A stretch of 6,914 nucleotides of DNA, taken from the NCBI GenBank assembly GCA_015661045.1, contig JACVQG010000069.1, forward strand, positions 1 to 6,914, given 5' to 3'. How positions within the stretch are numbered: the stretch's first letter is position 1; each line of letters opens with the position of its first letter. Shown piece by piece: positions 1 to 6,231 of this stretch. The notes under the pieces are model-generated. The model was given only the letters and a program-made list of their open reading frames with translations. It was not told the origin of the DNA and did not search any database. This stretch comes from Dehalococcoidia bacterium (GTDB lineage Bacteria > Chloroflexota > Dehalococcoidia > JACVQG01). Made by a program: the position numbers and the translations under genes.

Positions 1-76
1 ACATGAGGTTGTGGGGATGTTCACGAAAATCTTATGGCGTCGAATAAATAAGGTTCTAACTAAATTAAAACAAAAT

Positions 77-118
77 AAACCCCCTTGCTCATTGCACCAA
101 ATGACTTTAAGGGGGTTT
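77..118 (-). terminator. Intrinsic terminator closing the sip-DUF5305 unit
   Basis: A perfect 10-bp inverted repeat (AAACCCCCTT at 77-86, AAGGGGGTTT at 109-118) encloses a 22-nt loop. Read on the minus strand, the stem ends in GGGGGTTT and continues into a T-rich tract (TTTATTTTGTTTTAATTTAG), which is the form expected of a rho-independent terminator. On the plus strand the tail is much less T-rich, so the minus direction is favoured. It lies about 115 bases past the stop codon of the DUF5305 gene and is the only good terminator downstream of it. Confidence 0.85.
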
Positions 119-232
119 ATAACCTATTGGGTAGCCGGTGGACACGCCATACGACTGTCTGTTATCCGATTATTCAGACACCAGGTATCTTTTTTACCGG
201 GTTAACCTGAATAAATTACCATTAATTGTGTT
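119..232. other. Untranslated 3' region after the DUF5305 gene
   Basis: This stretch separates the DUF5305 stop codon from the terminator. It contains a modest 6-bp inverted repeat (TGTCTG at 156-161 with CAGACA at 175-180). I see no gene or recognisable RNA in it, nor in bases 1-76 beyond the T-rich tail of the terminator. Confidence 0.5.
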
Positions 233-3067
233 TTACAGTTGTTTATTGATTTCTGCCTCAACAGAATAAACATAACGGGTATTGTTATCAGTTACACAGT
301 ATATATGTTTTCCGGTTCCGGCTTCGTGTAGAACCGGTTTAAGCAAGGCATCGGCTGCTTTTATCAATTCATCCAGAGAGCCAAGTGTTACAACCTTCTC
401 CCCTTCACCCATAGGTGGTAGACGTTCTACTTCCACCATAATATCTTTGTATTTATTTTTGAGACGTTGCACTTCGGCATAAACCCCCGTATTGCTCTTT
501 AAACCACCCCGCCGATAGCTCCATACCCCGTATAAGATGAATAACACAACTACCCCCAGGATTCCTGTAGAGCCCAACCGGAAAACTTTCGCACGGGGGT
601 TGGGCACGAGCGATTTTTCTTTTATGATACCGGATTTAATAGCCGGTTTTGTTTCTGGTAATTGAACAAGCTTCTTATCCAACCTGATTGATAAATCGTG
701 CTGTAAAACGTCCTGAATCGGCCCAAAGGTGCTTTGAGCAGTGCCCTTGACTTCAGCCCTGACAAGCAAGCTATAAAAAGCTGGTGGGGTTGTTGAAGGA
801 TTCGATTTCTCGACCGCTTCTATCACCGAATAAAACAGACCTGTATCGAGAGGAAAGGTGATAGTAGTAGATTTACCCTTAACAGGGCTTTTAGGCACTA
901 GTATAAAGCTCTGGATGGGAACACCCGGAGCGCTTAAATAAGCAGAGACGCCTAACTCGATGGACTCATTGGTCACAGGTCTATCATTGAACATCTCGAA
1001 AGTAAAAACTAAGTCAATGTGGTCCAGAGTCTCTACAGCATAGGAAGGTACGGCTTTCACAGGTGCAGGGATGGGTTTGGAATCGGGTTCAGTATTAAAT
1101 TTTCGGAGTGGGACATTTATAACATCCCACCAAAGGGCCGGCATCGTTTCTGGTTCAGGACGTAAAACCTGGGTTAGTTGAGGTTTACCATTGGGATTTA
1201 TGTTTTCCCACCAGGGATGGTTTTCGGGCTCAACCTCTGGTCTCAGGGCCGTTTTCCCAAAAAGCTTGTTCTCTTTGAGATTGATTTCATAACTAAAACT
1301 GCCCTTTTGTTCGTATTTTAGCCCCAAAGATTCACCTTTTTCCCATTGGTTAAAAGGACGTCTCAGTTCAAGTGTGGTAGCTCCATTCCTCAGTTTGGTA
1401 TTCTGGATGAACTCCTCTTTGATTTGTCCTTTCTCTGTCGGGACTACAGTTCGAACAATGGCTCTCAATGTTATTTCGGGCGCCGGTACTTCCAACCCTA
1501 TCTCAGTAGCGATCTCTTTAGCCATTTTTAATAGACCATTAATGTCTAAAGGAAAAGTGACTGAAAAATCCTCTCGTTTGGATGTCGGGGGGATCAGCAC
1601 TACCTCCCTTCTCCATTCCTCGGTATTGCCTACAATTGCCCTTATTTCTACCTCCTCACTCACATCGGCAAGGGGTTTTTCAGCTTGAAATTGATAGCTA
1701 TAAGATGCATTAACTGAATCTATGATCCTGTTGAAATAGATTGGATTGGGTAGTTGTTTTTCAGCCAATGGAGGAACGTAAGACCGCTGCTTTAACTCCT
1801 CCATTGTCAGAGCATTATACAATGTTAATGGTTTCGTCTGAATGGAATAACTGAAAATACCTCGCTGCTCATATTTCACGCCCTGGGCTTCCCCCCGGCT
1901 TCGTTGGTTGAATGGCCGGACGAATTCCATGACACCCGCACCCACTTTTATCTTAACGTTTTGGGTAAAATCCTCACGGATAGGCCCTTTCTCTGTTTGG
2001 CTAATCACGTGAACAATGGCTTTTAGAGTTACCTCCGGGGCTGGTGGTCCTCCCCCTACTTCCGTGGCAATATGCTTCGCCAGATCGAGAAATTGATTGA
2101 TATCCAGTGGAAAAGTAATGGAAAAGTCCCCCACATGCCGGGTTGGTGGTATCAATACAATCTCTTTATCCCATAGTCCGGGATTACTAACAATAGCCCG
2201 GATCTCAACCTCCTCCTCAACCGTGGCCGCTGGCTTGTCCGTTAAAAAGCCGTAACTATAAGTGATATCAATGCTGTCTGTAGCCCTGGTGAAATATATT
2301 GGATTAGGAAGAGGTTTTGCCGGTGGATTTGGCGCCGGGAGATAGGAGCGTTGAGTAATGTTATCCATCGAGATAGGGTTGTAAAGTGTGCCCGGACGGA
2401 TATAGACACTGAAGTTAAAGCTGCCTTTTTGTTCATAACGTAATCCGTCAAAATAACCCTTTTTGGACTGGCTAAAGGGGCGTACAAATTCCAGGGTGGC
2501 GGATCCCGTTTTCACCCTGGTATTCTGGATAAATTGCTCCTGAATTTGGCCTTTCTCCGTTTGAGCGATAGTATGTACAATCGCTTTTATAACTACATCT
2601 GGAGTTGGGACACCGCCCCCTAGCTCGGTAGCGATATCCTTTGCGAGTTGAAATAGCGAATTAACGTCCATAGAAAAATTAACGGTGAAATCGCCCTTTT
2701 TCTGTGTAGCCGGGAGAACTACAATTTCTTTCTCCCAGAGACCGGGGCTGCTTATTACGGCCCTTATTTCCACTTCCTCAACTGTACCGTTAAGTTTTTC
2801 GGCCAGGAAACGGTAGCTATAAGTTGCTTCTATAGACTCAATTGTTTTAGCAAAGTAGAGGGGGTTCGGTTGGGGCTTCTCGGTGGCAGTATTGCTGAAG
2901 GCTTGATGGGTAAACTCACCCTTTAAATTATAATTTAGTCGTATAATTTCTCGTTCTTGCTGGGAAGGGATTTTGATAAAAATCCACAAAACACCTGAGG
3001 TAGCCAGCAACAACAATCCTGCTGCCGCCGCTAATAGGTATTTTTTACCCCAGGGTAACCTGATCAC
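233..3067 (-). CDS. Multi-repeat DUF5305-type membrane protein (944 aa)
   Basis: Seen: an N-terminal membrane segment (about residues 10-32), a large extracytoplasmic part, a second membrane segment (about 831-850) followed by a basic YRRGG stop-transfer, and a cytoplasmic tail of about 90 residues ending in a V-T-D-N-x-x-R-Y-V-Y-S-V-E-like strand. The outside part has four related units, at about 43-202, 209-388, 397-574 and 583-800. Each starts with a Y-x-x-[KR]-G-x-F motif and continues through a [IL]-Y-F or equivalent block, then Y-S-Y-x-F, E-[IV]-x-[IV]-R-A-I-V, FPLDIN and TEKG-type motifs. Unit 4 is divergent and interrupted by a Trp/Pro-rich linker (about 600-672). Family knowledge: the two-span layout, ectodomain blocks and tail resemble DUF5305 proteins, which are often encoded beside signal peptidase I and have no known function; they usually have one ectodomain, so this protein is unusually long. 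The GTG start has AGGAGG 7-8 nt upstream and overlaps the peptidase stop by 4 nt. A role as anchor, chaperone or sensor for the TasA-like proteins is inferred from context only. Confidence 0.85.
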   Translation of the reverse strand: MIRLPWGKKYLLAAAAGLLLLATSGVLWIFIKIPSQQEREIIRLNYNLKGEFTHQAFSNTATEKPQPNPLYFAKTIESIEATYSYRFLAEKLNGTVEEVEIRAVISSPGLWEKEIVVLPATQKKGDFTVNFSMDVNSLFQLAKDIATELGGGVPTPDVVIKAIVHTIAQTEKGQIQEQFIQNTRVKTGSATLEFVRPFSQSKKGYFDGLRYEQKGSFNFSVYIRPGTLYNPISMDNITQRSYLPAPNPPAKPLPNPIYFTRATDSIDITYSYGFLTDKPAATVEEEVEIRAIVSNPGLWDKEIVLIPPTRHVGDFSITFPLDINQFLDLAKHIATEVGGGPPAPEVTLKAIVHVISQTEKGPIREDFTQNVKIKVGAGVMEFVRPFNQRSRGEAQGVKYEQRGIFSYSIQTKPLTLYNALTMEELKQRSYVPPLAEKQLPNPIYFNRIIDSVNASYSYQFQAEKPLADVSEEVEIRAIVGNTEEWRREVVLIPPTSKREDFSVTFPLDINGLLKMAKEIATEIGLEVPAPEITLRAIVRTVVPTEKGQIKEEFIQNTKLRNGATTLELRRPFNQWEKGESLGLKYEQKGSFSYEINLKENKLFGKTALRPEVEPENHPWWENINPNGKPQLTQVLRPEPETMPALWWDVINVPLRKFNTEPDSKPIPAPVKAVPSYAVETLDHIDLVFTFEMFNDRPVTNESIELGVSAYLSAPGVPIQSFILVPKSPVKGKSTTITFPLDTGLFYSVIEAVEKSNPSTTPPAFYSLLVRAEVKGTAQSTFGPIQDVLQHDLSIRLDKKLVQLPETKPAIKSGIIKEKSLVPNPRAKVFRLGSTGILGVVVLFILYGVWSYRRGGLKSNTGVYAEVQRLKNKYKDIMVEVERLPPMGEGEKVVTLGSLDELIKAADALLKPVLHEAGTGKHIYCVTDNNTRYVYSVEAEINKQL
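668..2941 (-). repeat. Four tandem DUF5305-like ectodomain units in one gene
   Basis: The units map to about 2462-2941, 1904-2443, 1346-1879 and 668-1321 in gene order. Their opening tyrosines are at residues 46, 211, 399 and 585, so units 2 and 3 have a spacing of about 187 residues. Units 1-3 align almost without gaps over long blocks such as E-E-V-E-I-R-A-I-V and F-P-L-D-I-N. Unit 4 keeps only the general pattern (I-T-F-P-L-D, L-V-R-A-E-V). This points to internal duplication of the membrane-distal units, with unit 4, next to the membrane, as the probable ancestral copy (inference). Confidence 0.8.
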
Positions 3068-3657
3068 GCTAACATCCTCCTGGCTGCCCGCGGCCAGCGT
3101 TTCTTTAGCCTTTCAGCCCTTTTTTTTATAAATTTCGCTCTCCGGCTCCGTCCCAGCTTCTGGAGGGATGTAATATTGCGGATTTCACTTATTACTAAAA
3201 AAAAGCTGGTCAGGCCCATTGTAAGACCGAATCCCAGAGGTGTGCGGATTTCCTCGGATACTTTATGCATTGCAAAACCCAGACCGGGAATACTGAATCG
3301 AACCTTACCTACAACGGTATCTGCCGGCACCGTAAATGGGTCTGGCTTTCCCACGGCATCACCCTGGGTCTGAAAAGTTAAAGTCGGCTTACTGATAACC
3401 TCGATTACCCGGTGGGTAATCAGGACCTTCTGGTTTTCAGGAGCTTTAAAGGTGATAATATCCCCAACTTTAAGGTTAGAAGTGTTTACAGGTTCCATAA
3501 GAGCTACTCCCCCCACGTTGAGGGTTGGCTCCATACTGCCGCTTAGCACAACCACAGGTCTAGCTCCGAAGACTACAGGCAAAAGGAAAGCCGCACCAGC
3601 TAAGGCAATTGAAAGTCCCATCGTCAGGTTAACAAGAAATACACCTAACTTTTTCAA
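3064..3657 (-). CDS. sipW: SipW/ER-type signal peptidase I
   Basis: This membrane protease is expected to remove signal peptides of exported proteins, here most likely the three TasA-like proteins just upstream. Seen in 197 residues: an N-terminal membrane segment (about 5-30), SGSMEPTL with the nucleophile Ser41, ITHRV with His82 in place of the bacterial-type lysine, and GDAVGKPDPF with Asp100 and Asp106. A second membrane segment follows (about 140-158), then a strongly basic tail (159-197). The Ser-His arrangement marks the SipW/Sec11 class, not LepB. The TTG start is supported by GGGAGA 7 nt upstream and gives a complete N-terminal span. The gene has its own promoter and is translationally coupled to the DUF5305 gene by a GTGA overlap. 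The symbol is a class and context assignment; orthology to Bacillus SipW is not shown. Confidence 0.93.
   Translation of the reverse strand: MKKLGVFLVNLTMGLSIALAGAAFLLPVVFGARPVVVLSGSMEPTLNVGGVALMEPVNTSNLKVGDIITFKAPENQKVLITHRVIEVISKPTLTFQTQGDAVGKPDPFTVPADTVVGKVRFSIPGLGFAMHKVSEEIRTPLGFGLTMGLTSFFLVISEIRNITSLQKLGRSRRAKFIKKRAERLKKRWPRAARRMLA
3075..3081 (-). promoter_or_regulatory. Ribosome binding site for the DUF5305 gene, inside the peptidase gene
   Basis: The minus strand reads AGGAGGA 7-8 nt before the GTG codon at 3065-3067. The peptidase stop (TGA, 3064-3066) overlaps this GTG as GTGA. The strong site supports GTG as the true start and suggests translational coupling of the two proteins. 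Confidence 0.8.
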
Positions 3658-3664
3658 ATATTAC

Positions 3665-3670
3665 TCTCCC
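3665..3670 (-). promoter_or_regulatory. Ribosome binding site deciding the TTG start of the signal peptidase
   Basis: The minus strand reads GGGAGA 7 nt upstream of TTG (3655-3657). No ATG or GTG lies nearby in frame upstream, and the next in-frame ATG would remove part of the first membrane segment. This makes TTG the best start. Confidence 0.7.
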
Positions 3671-3691
3671 AACACATCCTTGCGCGGCACA

Positions 3692-3720
3692 ATTCTATCA
3701 CCGTTTATATCCTGTGTCCA
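3692..3720 (-). promoter_or_regulatory. Sigma-70-type promoter for sip-DUF5305
   Basis: On the minus strand, TGGACA (3715-3720, five of six consensus bases) is followed after exactly 17 bases by TAGAAT (3692-3697, five of six). The start of transcription would fall near 3685, giving a leader of about 28 bases with GGGAGA correctly placed before the TTG start. The promoter lies just downstream of the stem-loop at 3764-3799, consistent with a transcription unit separate from the TasA-like genes. Confidence 0.65.
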
Positions 3721-3763
3721 GATAAGACAAATCACGGGACCCCTATTTTCAGTTACCCCATGC

Positions 3764-3799
3764 AAACGGGGGCGGTGCATATCAGCACCGCCCCCGTTT
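3764..3799 (-). terminator. Strong stem-loop after TasA-like 3, probable (partial) terminator
   Basis: A perfect 15-bp GC-rich inverted repeat (AAACGGGGGCGGTGC at 3764-3778 with its complement at 3785-3799) has a 6-nt loop. It starts 26 bases past the stop of TasA-like 3. On the minus strand the stem ends in CCCCCGTTT followed by GCATGG, so the T run is short. On the plus strand the T run is five long. It could terminate incompletely or protect the 3' end of the upstream mRNA. Confidence 0.65.
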
Positions 3800-3824
3800 T
3801 TCACTACCCTTTCGATTAACAACG

Positions 3825-4586
3825 TTATGCTTGCGTTAAGTCAAATCGGAACGACACTGATGTCGAATCACCGTCAATGATATCGCCCCTGCCGCTGCCG
3901 CAGCCATGATTGAAATTACCGTTGCCATTGCAGTTACCAGTGCCATTGCCATCATCGTTACCATTACCCTGGCTGTTGTTGGGATCATTAATGATGCCGT
4001 TGCCATGGTTATCGTTATCTTCCTCGCCATCGCCCTGCGTACCCCCGGGAAGCGACGGTAATAACCAATCTATCGTCATCTCCAGCATGCCTCCCCCGGC
4101 AATAGGTAAGTTAATATTATAGTCCCCTGAAAACCCATTCAACTGACCGCTATAAATATTGATAGCGCCCGCCATAGCTGTTACCAGCAGTGTAGCCCCT
4201 AATTCCCCTTGCCCCACACCCGGATTGCCACAGGTGGAATCTACCCTCTGCTCGCTATTAGTGCAACCATTCTCGTAGTCTACTACAATAACGTTTCTAA
4301 TATTTAGTAAACTACTTACCGTGCCAAGATTTTCGATCTGATAGATTACCCTGCCATTCTGCCCCCGGCGCAGCCGTGGAAGGTTAAAGGTTGCCGATGA
4401 ACCATTCTGCCATTCACCCCAATGAAGGCCGCCATCCTGGCTCACCCGGTAGCGAAAGTCGAGGGTGCCGGCTTTGAAAAAGCCAGAGGATGTTTCGCTA
4501 TCCGTAAACAGAGCTAATGTCCCGCTACTCAGAGAGTATACGGCCAGCCCTATAAACAGTAGACTTACCAGTAATCCTCGCAACAC
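3825..4586 (-). CDS. TasA/camelysin-like secreted protein 3, with Gly/Asn-rich insert
   Basis: A predicted exported matrix or fibre-type protein of 253 residues. Seen: a signal peptide (1-25) ending G-T-L-A, then LFTDSETSSG and F-K-A-G-T-L-D-F, the hallmark start of mature TasA/CalY proteins. The C-terminal W-L-L-P and GDSTSVSFRFDLTQA strands also fit the family. Between these strands lies a low-complexity Gly/Asn/Asp-rich segment (about 182-235). Four cysteines (108, 119, 219, 229) could form two disulfides. Start: GTG at 4584-4586, because a stop lies five codons upstream in frame. The upstream site (GAGG, 10 nt away) is only fair, and TTG at 4581-4583 is an alternative. It is the third of three paralogues, 133 bases after TasA-like 2. 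Protease activity, once proposed for camelysin, is not supported by any motif I can see. Confidence 0.88.
   Translation of the reverse strand: MLRGLLVSLLFIGLAVYSLSSGTLALFTDSETSSGFFKAGTLDFRYRVSQDGGLHWGEWQNGSSATFNLPRLRRGQNGRVIYQIENLGTVSSLLNIRNVIVVDYENGCTNSEQRVDSTCGNPGVGQGELGATLLVTAMAGAINIYSGQLNGFSGDYNINLPIAGGGMLEMTIDWLLPSLPGGTQGDGEEDNDNHGNGIINDPNNSQGNGNDDGNGTGNCNGNGNFNHGCGSGRGDIIDGDSTSVSFRFDLTQA
3891..4031 (-). repeat. Gly/Asn/Asp low-complexity coding tract
   Basis: About 47 codons (residues 186-232) are dominated by GGN and AAY/GAY, such as the residues GNGNDDGNGTGNCNGNGN. The DNA is correspondingly repetitive (variants of TTACCATTGCC on the plus strand), a type of tract prone to length change by slippage. 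It sits between the last two predicted beta strands of the protein. Confidence 0.8.
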
Positions 4587-4637
4587 TTTTCGCCAGCCTC
4601 ATCCTTCGCCATTGACTTCTTGGTCAAAAATACTTAT

Positions 4638-4652
4638 CCGACATTGAGTCGG
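4638..4652 (-). other. Small hairpin in the leader of TasA-like 3
   Basis: The minus strand forms CCGAC-TCAAT-GTCGG (5-bp stem), followed about 8 bases later by TTTTT. This is a weak attenuator-like or terminator-like structure in the 133-base gap. No good promoter was found in this gap, so TasA-like 3 is probably transcribed from upstream. Confidence 0.25.
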
Positions 4653-4719
4653 GAGGGGAATTTTACATGTTCCTCACCCGGCCTCATGGGGTAGTTACCT
4701 GACTATAGATTAACCTCTT

Positions 4720-5400
4720 TTATGATTGGGTTAAAGTAAATGTAGCATCCAGTGTAAGACTGTCACTCTGCACCAGGTTGTCATCAACCGGTACGTCATC
4801 GGCGGTGCCGAACAAGTTATCCGGACCCACTCCCTTTAAATCTAATGCAAGACTCCAACTTAGCACATATACCCGGCTAGCGCTGCCAGCCATAGACTCA
4901 CTCTGAGCATTTAACGCTGATACCAGGTCTGACCATTTACCAAAATTGGTTGCGCTGCCAACCAGGAAAGTCCCATCCCTTGTTAGCTTGACACCCATAT
5001 ACAGGTCTAGCTCACCCGCCGGATCCGCCACATCACCCGCCGCTACGAGTTCAGGTTCATTCTTGCCGTTCTCAAGTGATGTTAACGTTGCCGCCATCGT
5101 CAACGTGCCCGGTACGCTGCCAGTGTTTTGTAGCGTCCATGTAATTGACCCGGATTCTCCTGGTACTAGCTTCACAGCATCACCACCAAAGACAACGTTA
5201 CCATTGATGCCATCCCCGCCCGGTGTCACAACAAATTTACCTACGGGACCAGTCCCGGCTACTGCGTTGACCAAGTTCAAAGTTCCCGCAGAGAAGGTGT
5301 TACCTGTGCTGGTCTCGACATCGCTGAACACAGCCAGAGTGCCACCTACCCCGAGTGCTGCCAGCGCAACTACTGTTACGATGATTGATAGTAACTTCAT
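4720..5400 (-). CDS. TasA/camelysin-like secreted protein 2
   Basis: A predicted exported subunit of 226 residues. Seen: a signal peptide (1-23) ending G-T-L-A, then VFSDVETSTGNTFSAGTLNL, the mature N-terminus typical of TasA/CalY proteins and the likely cleavage region for the downstream SipW-like peptidase. Further motifs are KLVPGESGSITWTLQNTG (about 77-94), GELDLYMGVKL (129-139), SWSLALDL (181-188) and a final strand LTLDATFTLTQS. Between the last strands lies an acidic loop, DNLFGTADDVPVDDN (194-208), which resembles calcium-binding loops but is unproven. The ATG start has a perfect GGAGG 5 nt upstream. There is no cysteine, LPxTG or other anchor motif, so attachment would have to come from assembly or a partner. 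It lies 201 bases after TasA-like 1 and has the strongest ribosome binding site of the three, hinting at high expression. Confidence 0.9.
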   Translation of the reverse strand: MKLLSIIVTVVALAALGVGGTLAVFSDVETSTGNTFSAGTLNLVNAVAGTGPVGKFVVTPGGDGINGNVVFGGDAVKLVPGESGSITWTLQNTGSVPGTLTMAATLTSLENGKNEPELVAAGDVADPAGELDLYMGVKLTRDGTFLVGSATNFGKWSDLVSALNAQSESMAGSASRVYVLSWSLALDLKGVGPDNLFGTADDVPVDDNLVQSDSLTLDATFTLTQS

Positions 5401-5405
5401 GACTT

Positions 5406-5410
5406 CCTCC
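5406..5410 (-). promoter_or_regulatory. Strong ribosome binding site of TasA-like 2
   Basis: The minus strand reads AAAAGGAGGAAGTC directly before the ATG at 5398-5400, placing GGAGG 5 nt from the start. This is the best Shine-Dalgarno of the three TasA-like genes. Confidence 0.85.
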
Positions 5411-5428
5411 TTTTAATTTTTTCACCAA

Positions 5429-5501
5429 AGCGCTCCGTTAGGGGGCGCTATCTTTTTCAACCATTCTGCTATCCACTATCTAAGTATGTCATCACCTAAC
5501 G
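5429..5501 (-). promoter_or_regulatory. Leader of TasA-like 2 with competing RNA pairings
   Basis: A hairpin with arms AGCGC/GCGCT (5429-5433 and 5445-5449) lies about 20 bases before the ribosome binding site. Its apical part contains CCTAACG on the minus strand (5436-5442). That heptamer is perfectly complementary to CGTTAGG on the same strand upstream (5495-5501). The leader could therefore form either the local hairpin or a long-range pairing. The rest of the 5401-5601 gap shows no convincing promoter, terminator or gene. Confidence 0.3.
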
Positions 5502-5601
5502 CTCCTAATCCGATTATTTCTTGTATTCTCTATATCCCGCATCATGGAATGTCTTCCTCGGTATTCACTGATAGACTTAGATTTTAAAGGACCGTACCAG
5601 C

Positions 5602-6231
5602 CTACCAAATCACACTTGACTGGCTCTGCTCAGCGAATTGTGTGCCGTTAACGACGAAGGTACCAGTAAGAGTGGCGCCCTGGTAAGCATTGCCGGTACT
5701 CAAAGGCAACGTGACCTCAATCTTGTAAATTGCCATGTCATCGGGATGGAAAGGCTGACCCTGGTTGAACGCCCGGTCCAAATTGTTTATGGGGGTATTA
5801 GTTCCGATAATGCCCGTCAGCGGCCCACTGTAGACAACAGTGTTTGTACTTCCGTAGCGTGTGCCGCTTCCCCATGCACTGTATGGAGACGGGTTAAGAG
5901 TTACTGTCGCTTGAAGCTGGTCAGCAAACGTTCCGGGGGACTGCGCTACGCCGGATAAGTATAAGCGGAGCAGCGCGTCCATGCTACTGTTGACGTTCTT
6001 CACCTCGATATGGGCAGTGGTTGTATCGCCAGGCTTCATGTTAGTGACAGTAAAGTATGGGCCACCTACATGCCCGCCCGTATTGTCTCGACCATCGATG
6101 TAAATGTCGAAGTTGCCCGCCTGGAAAGTATTACCAGCGCTAGACTGGGTGTTTCTAAAAGATGCCAGAGTGGTGCCTGCTCCCAAGCCCAACACAGCTA
6201 TCAGCAATAAAGATATTATCAGAGATTTCAT
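5602..6231 (-). CDS. TasA/camelysin-like secreted protein 1
   Basis: A predicted exported subunit of 209 residues, first gene of the locus. Seen: a signal peptide (1-23, MKSLIISLLL to TTLA), then SFRNTQSSAGNTFQAGNFDI, matching the mature start of TasA/CalY proteins. The block YFTVTNMKPGDTTTAHIEVKN (about 59-79) and the C-terminal block LPLSTGNAYQGATL with QFAEQ (about 175-202) are close to the family pattern. There are no cysteines. I chose ATG at 6229-6231 because it gives a standard signal peptide; a weak GGGA lies 8 nt upstream. The frame stays open to a GTG at 6297, which would add 22 residues with an unhelpful Cys/Gly-rich start. This is the paralogue closest to canonical camelysin/TasA in its C-terminal loop. 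Expression is probably driven from the promoter region at 6339-6441. Confidence 0.88.
   Translation of the reverse strand: MKSLIISLLLIAVLGLGAGTTLASFRNTQSSAGNTFQAGNFDIYIDGRDNTGGHVGGPYFTVTNMKPGDTTTAHIEVKNVNSSMDALLRLYLSGVAQSPGTFADQLQATVTLNPSPYSAWGSGTRYGSTNTVVYSGPLTGIIGTNTPINNLDRAFNQGQPFHPDDMAIYKIEVTLPLSTGNAYQGATLTGTFVVNGTQFAEQSQSSVIW

Noticed and set aside
11..205. Plus-strand 64-codon open frame starting GTG
   Set aside because: It runs through the minus-strand terminator, has no family-like sequence and no clear ribosome site; the open frame is best explained by chance.
2242..2487. 81-codon minus-strand frame inside the DUF5305 gene
   Set aside because: It overlaps repeat units 1 and 2 in another frame. 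The main frame shows conserved repeats and full-length architecture, so this is a shadow.
3836..4122. Additional open frames on both strands across the Gly/Asn tract
   Set aside because: They are by-products of the repetitive codons of TasA-like 3 and have no start signals or family features.
5429..5458. Plus-strand terminator (8-bp stem with one wobble, then CTTTTT)
   Set aside because: No plus-strand gene lies upstream of it, so a role in that direction is unsupported; it is discussed as a minus-strand leader structure.
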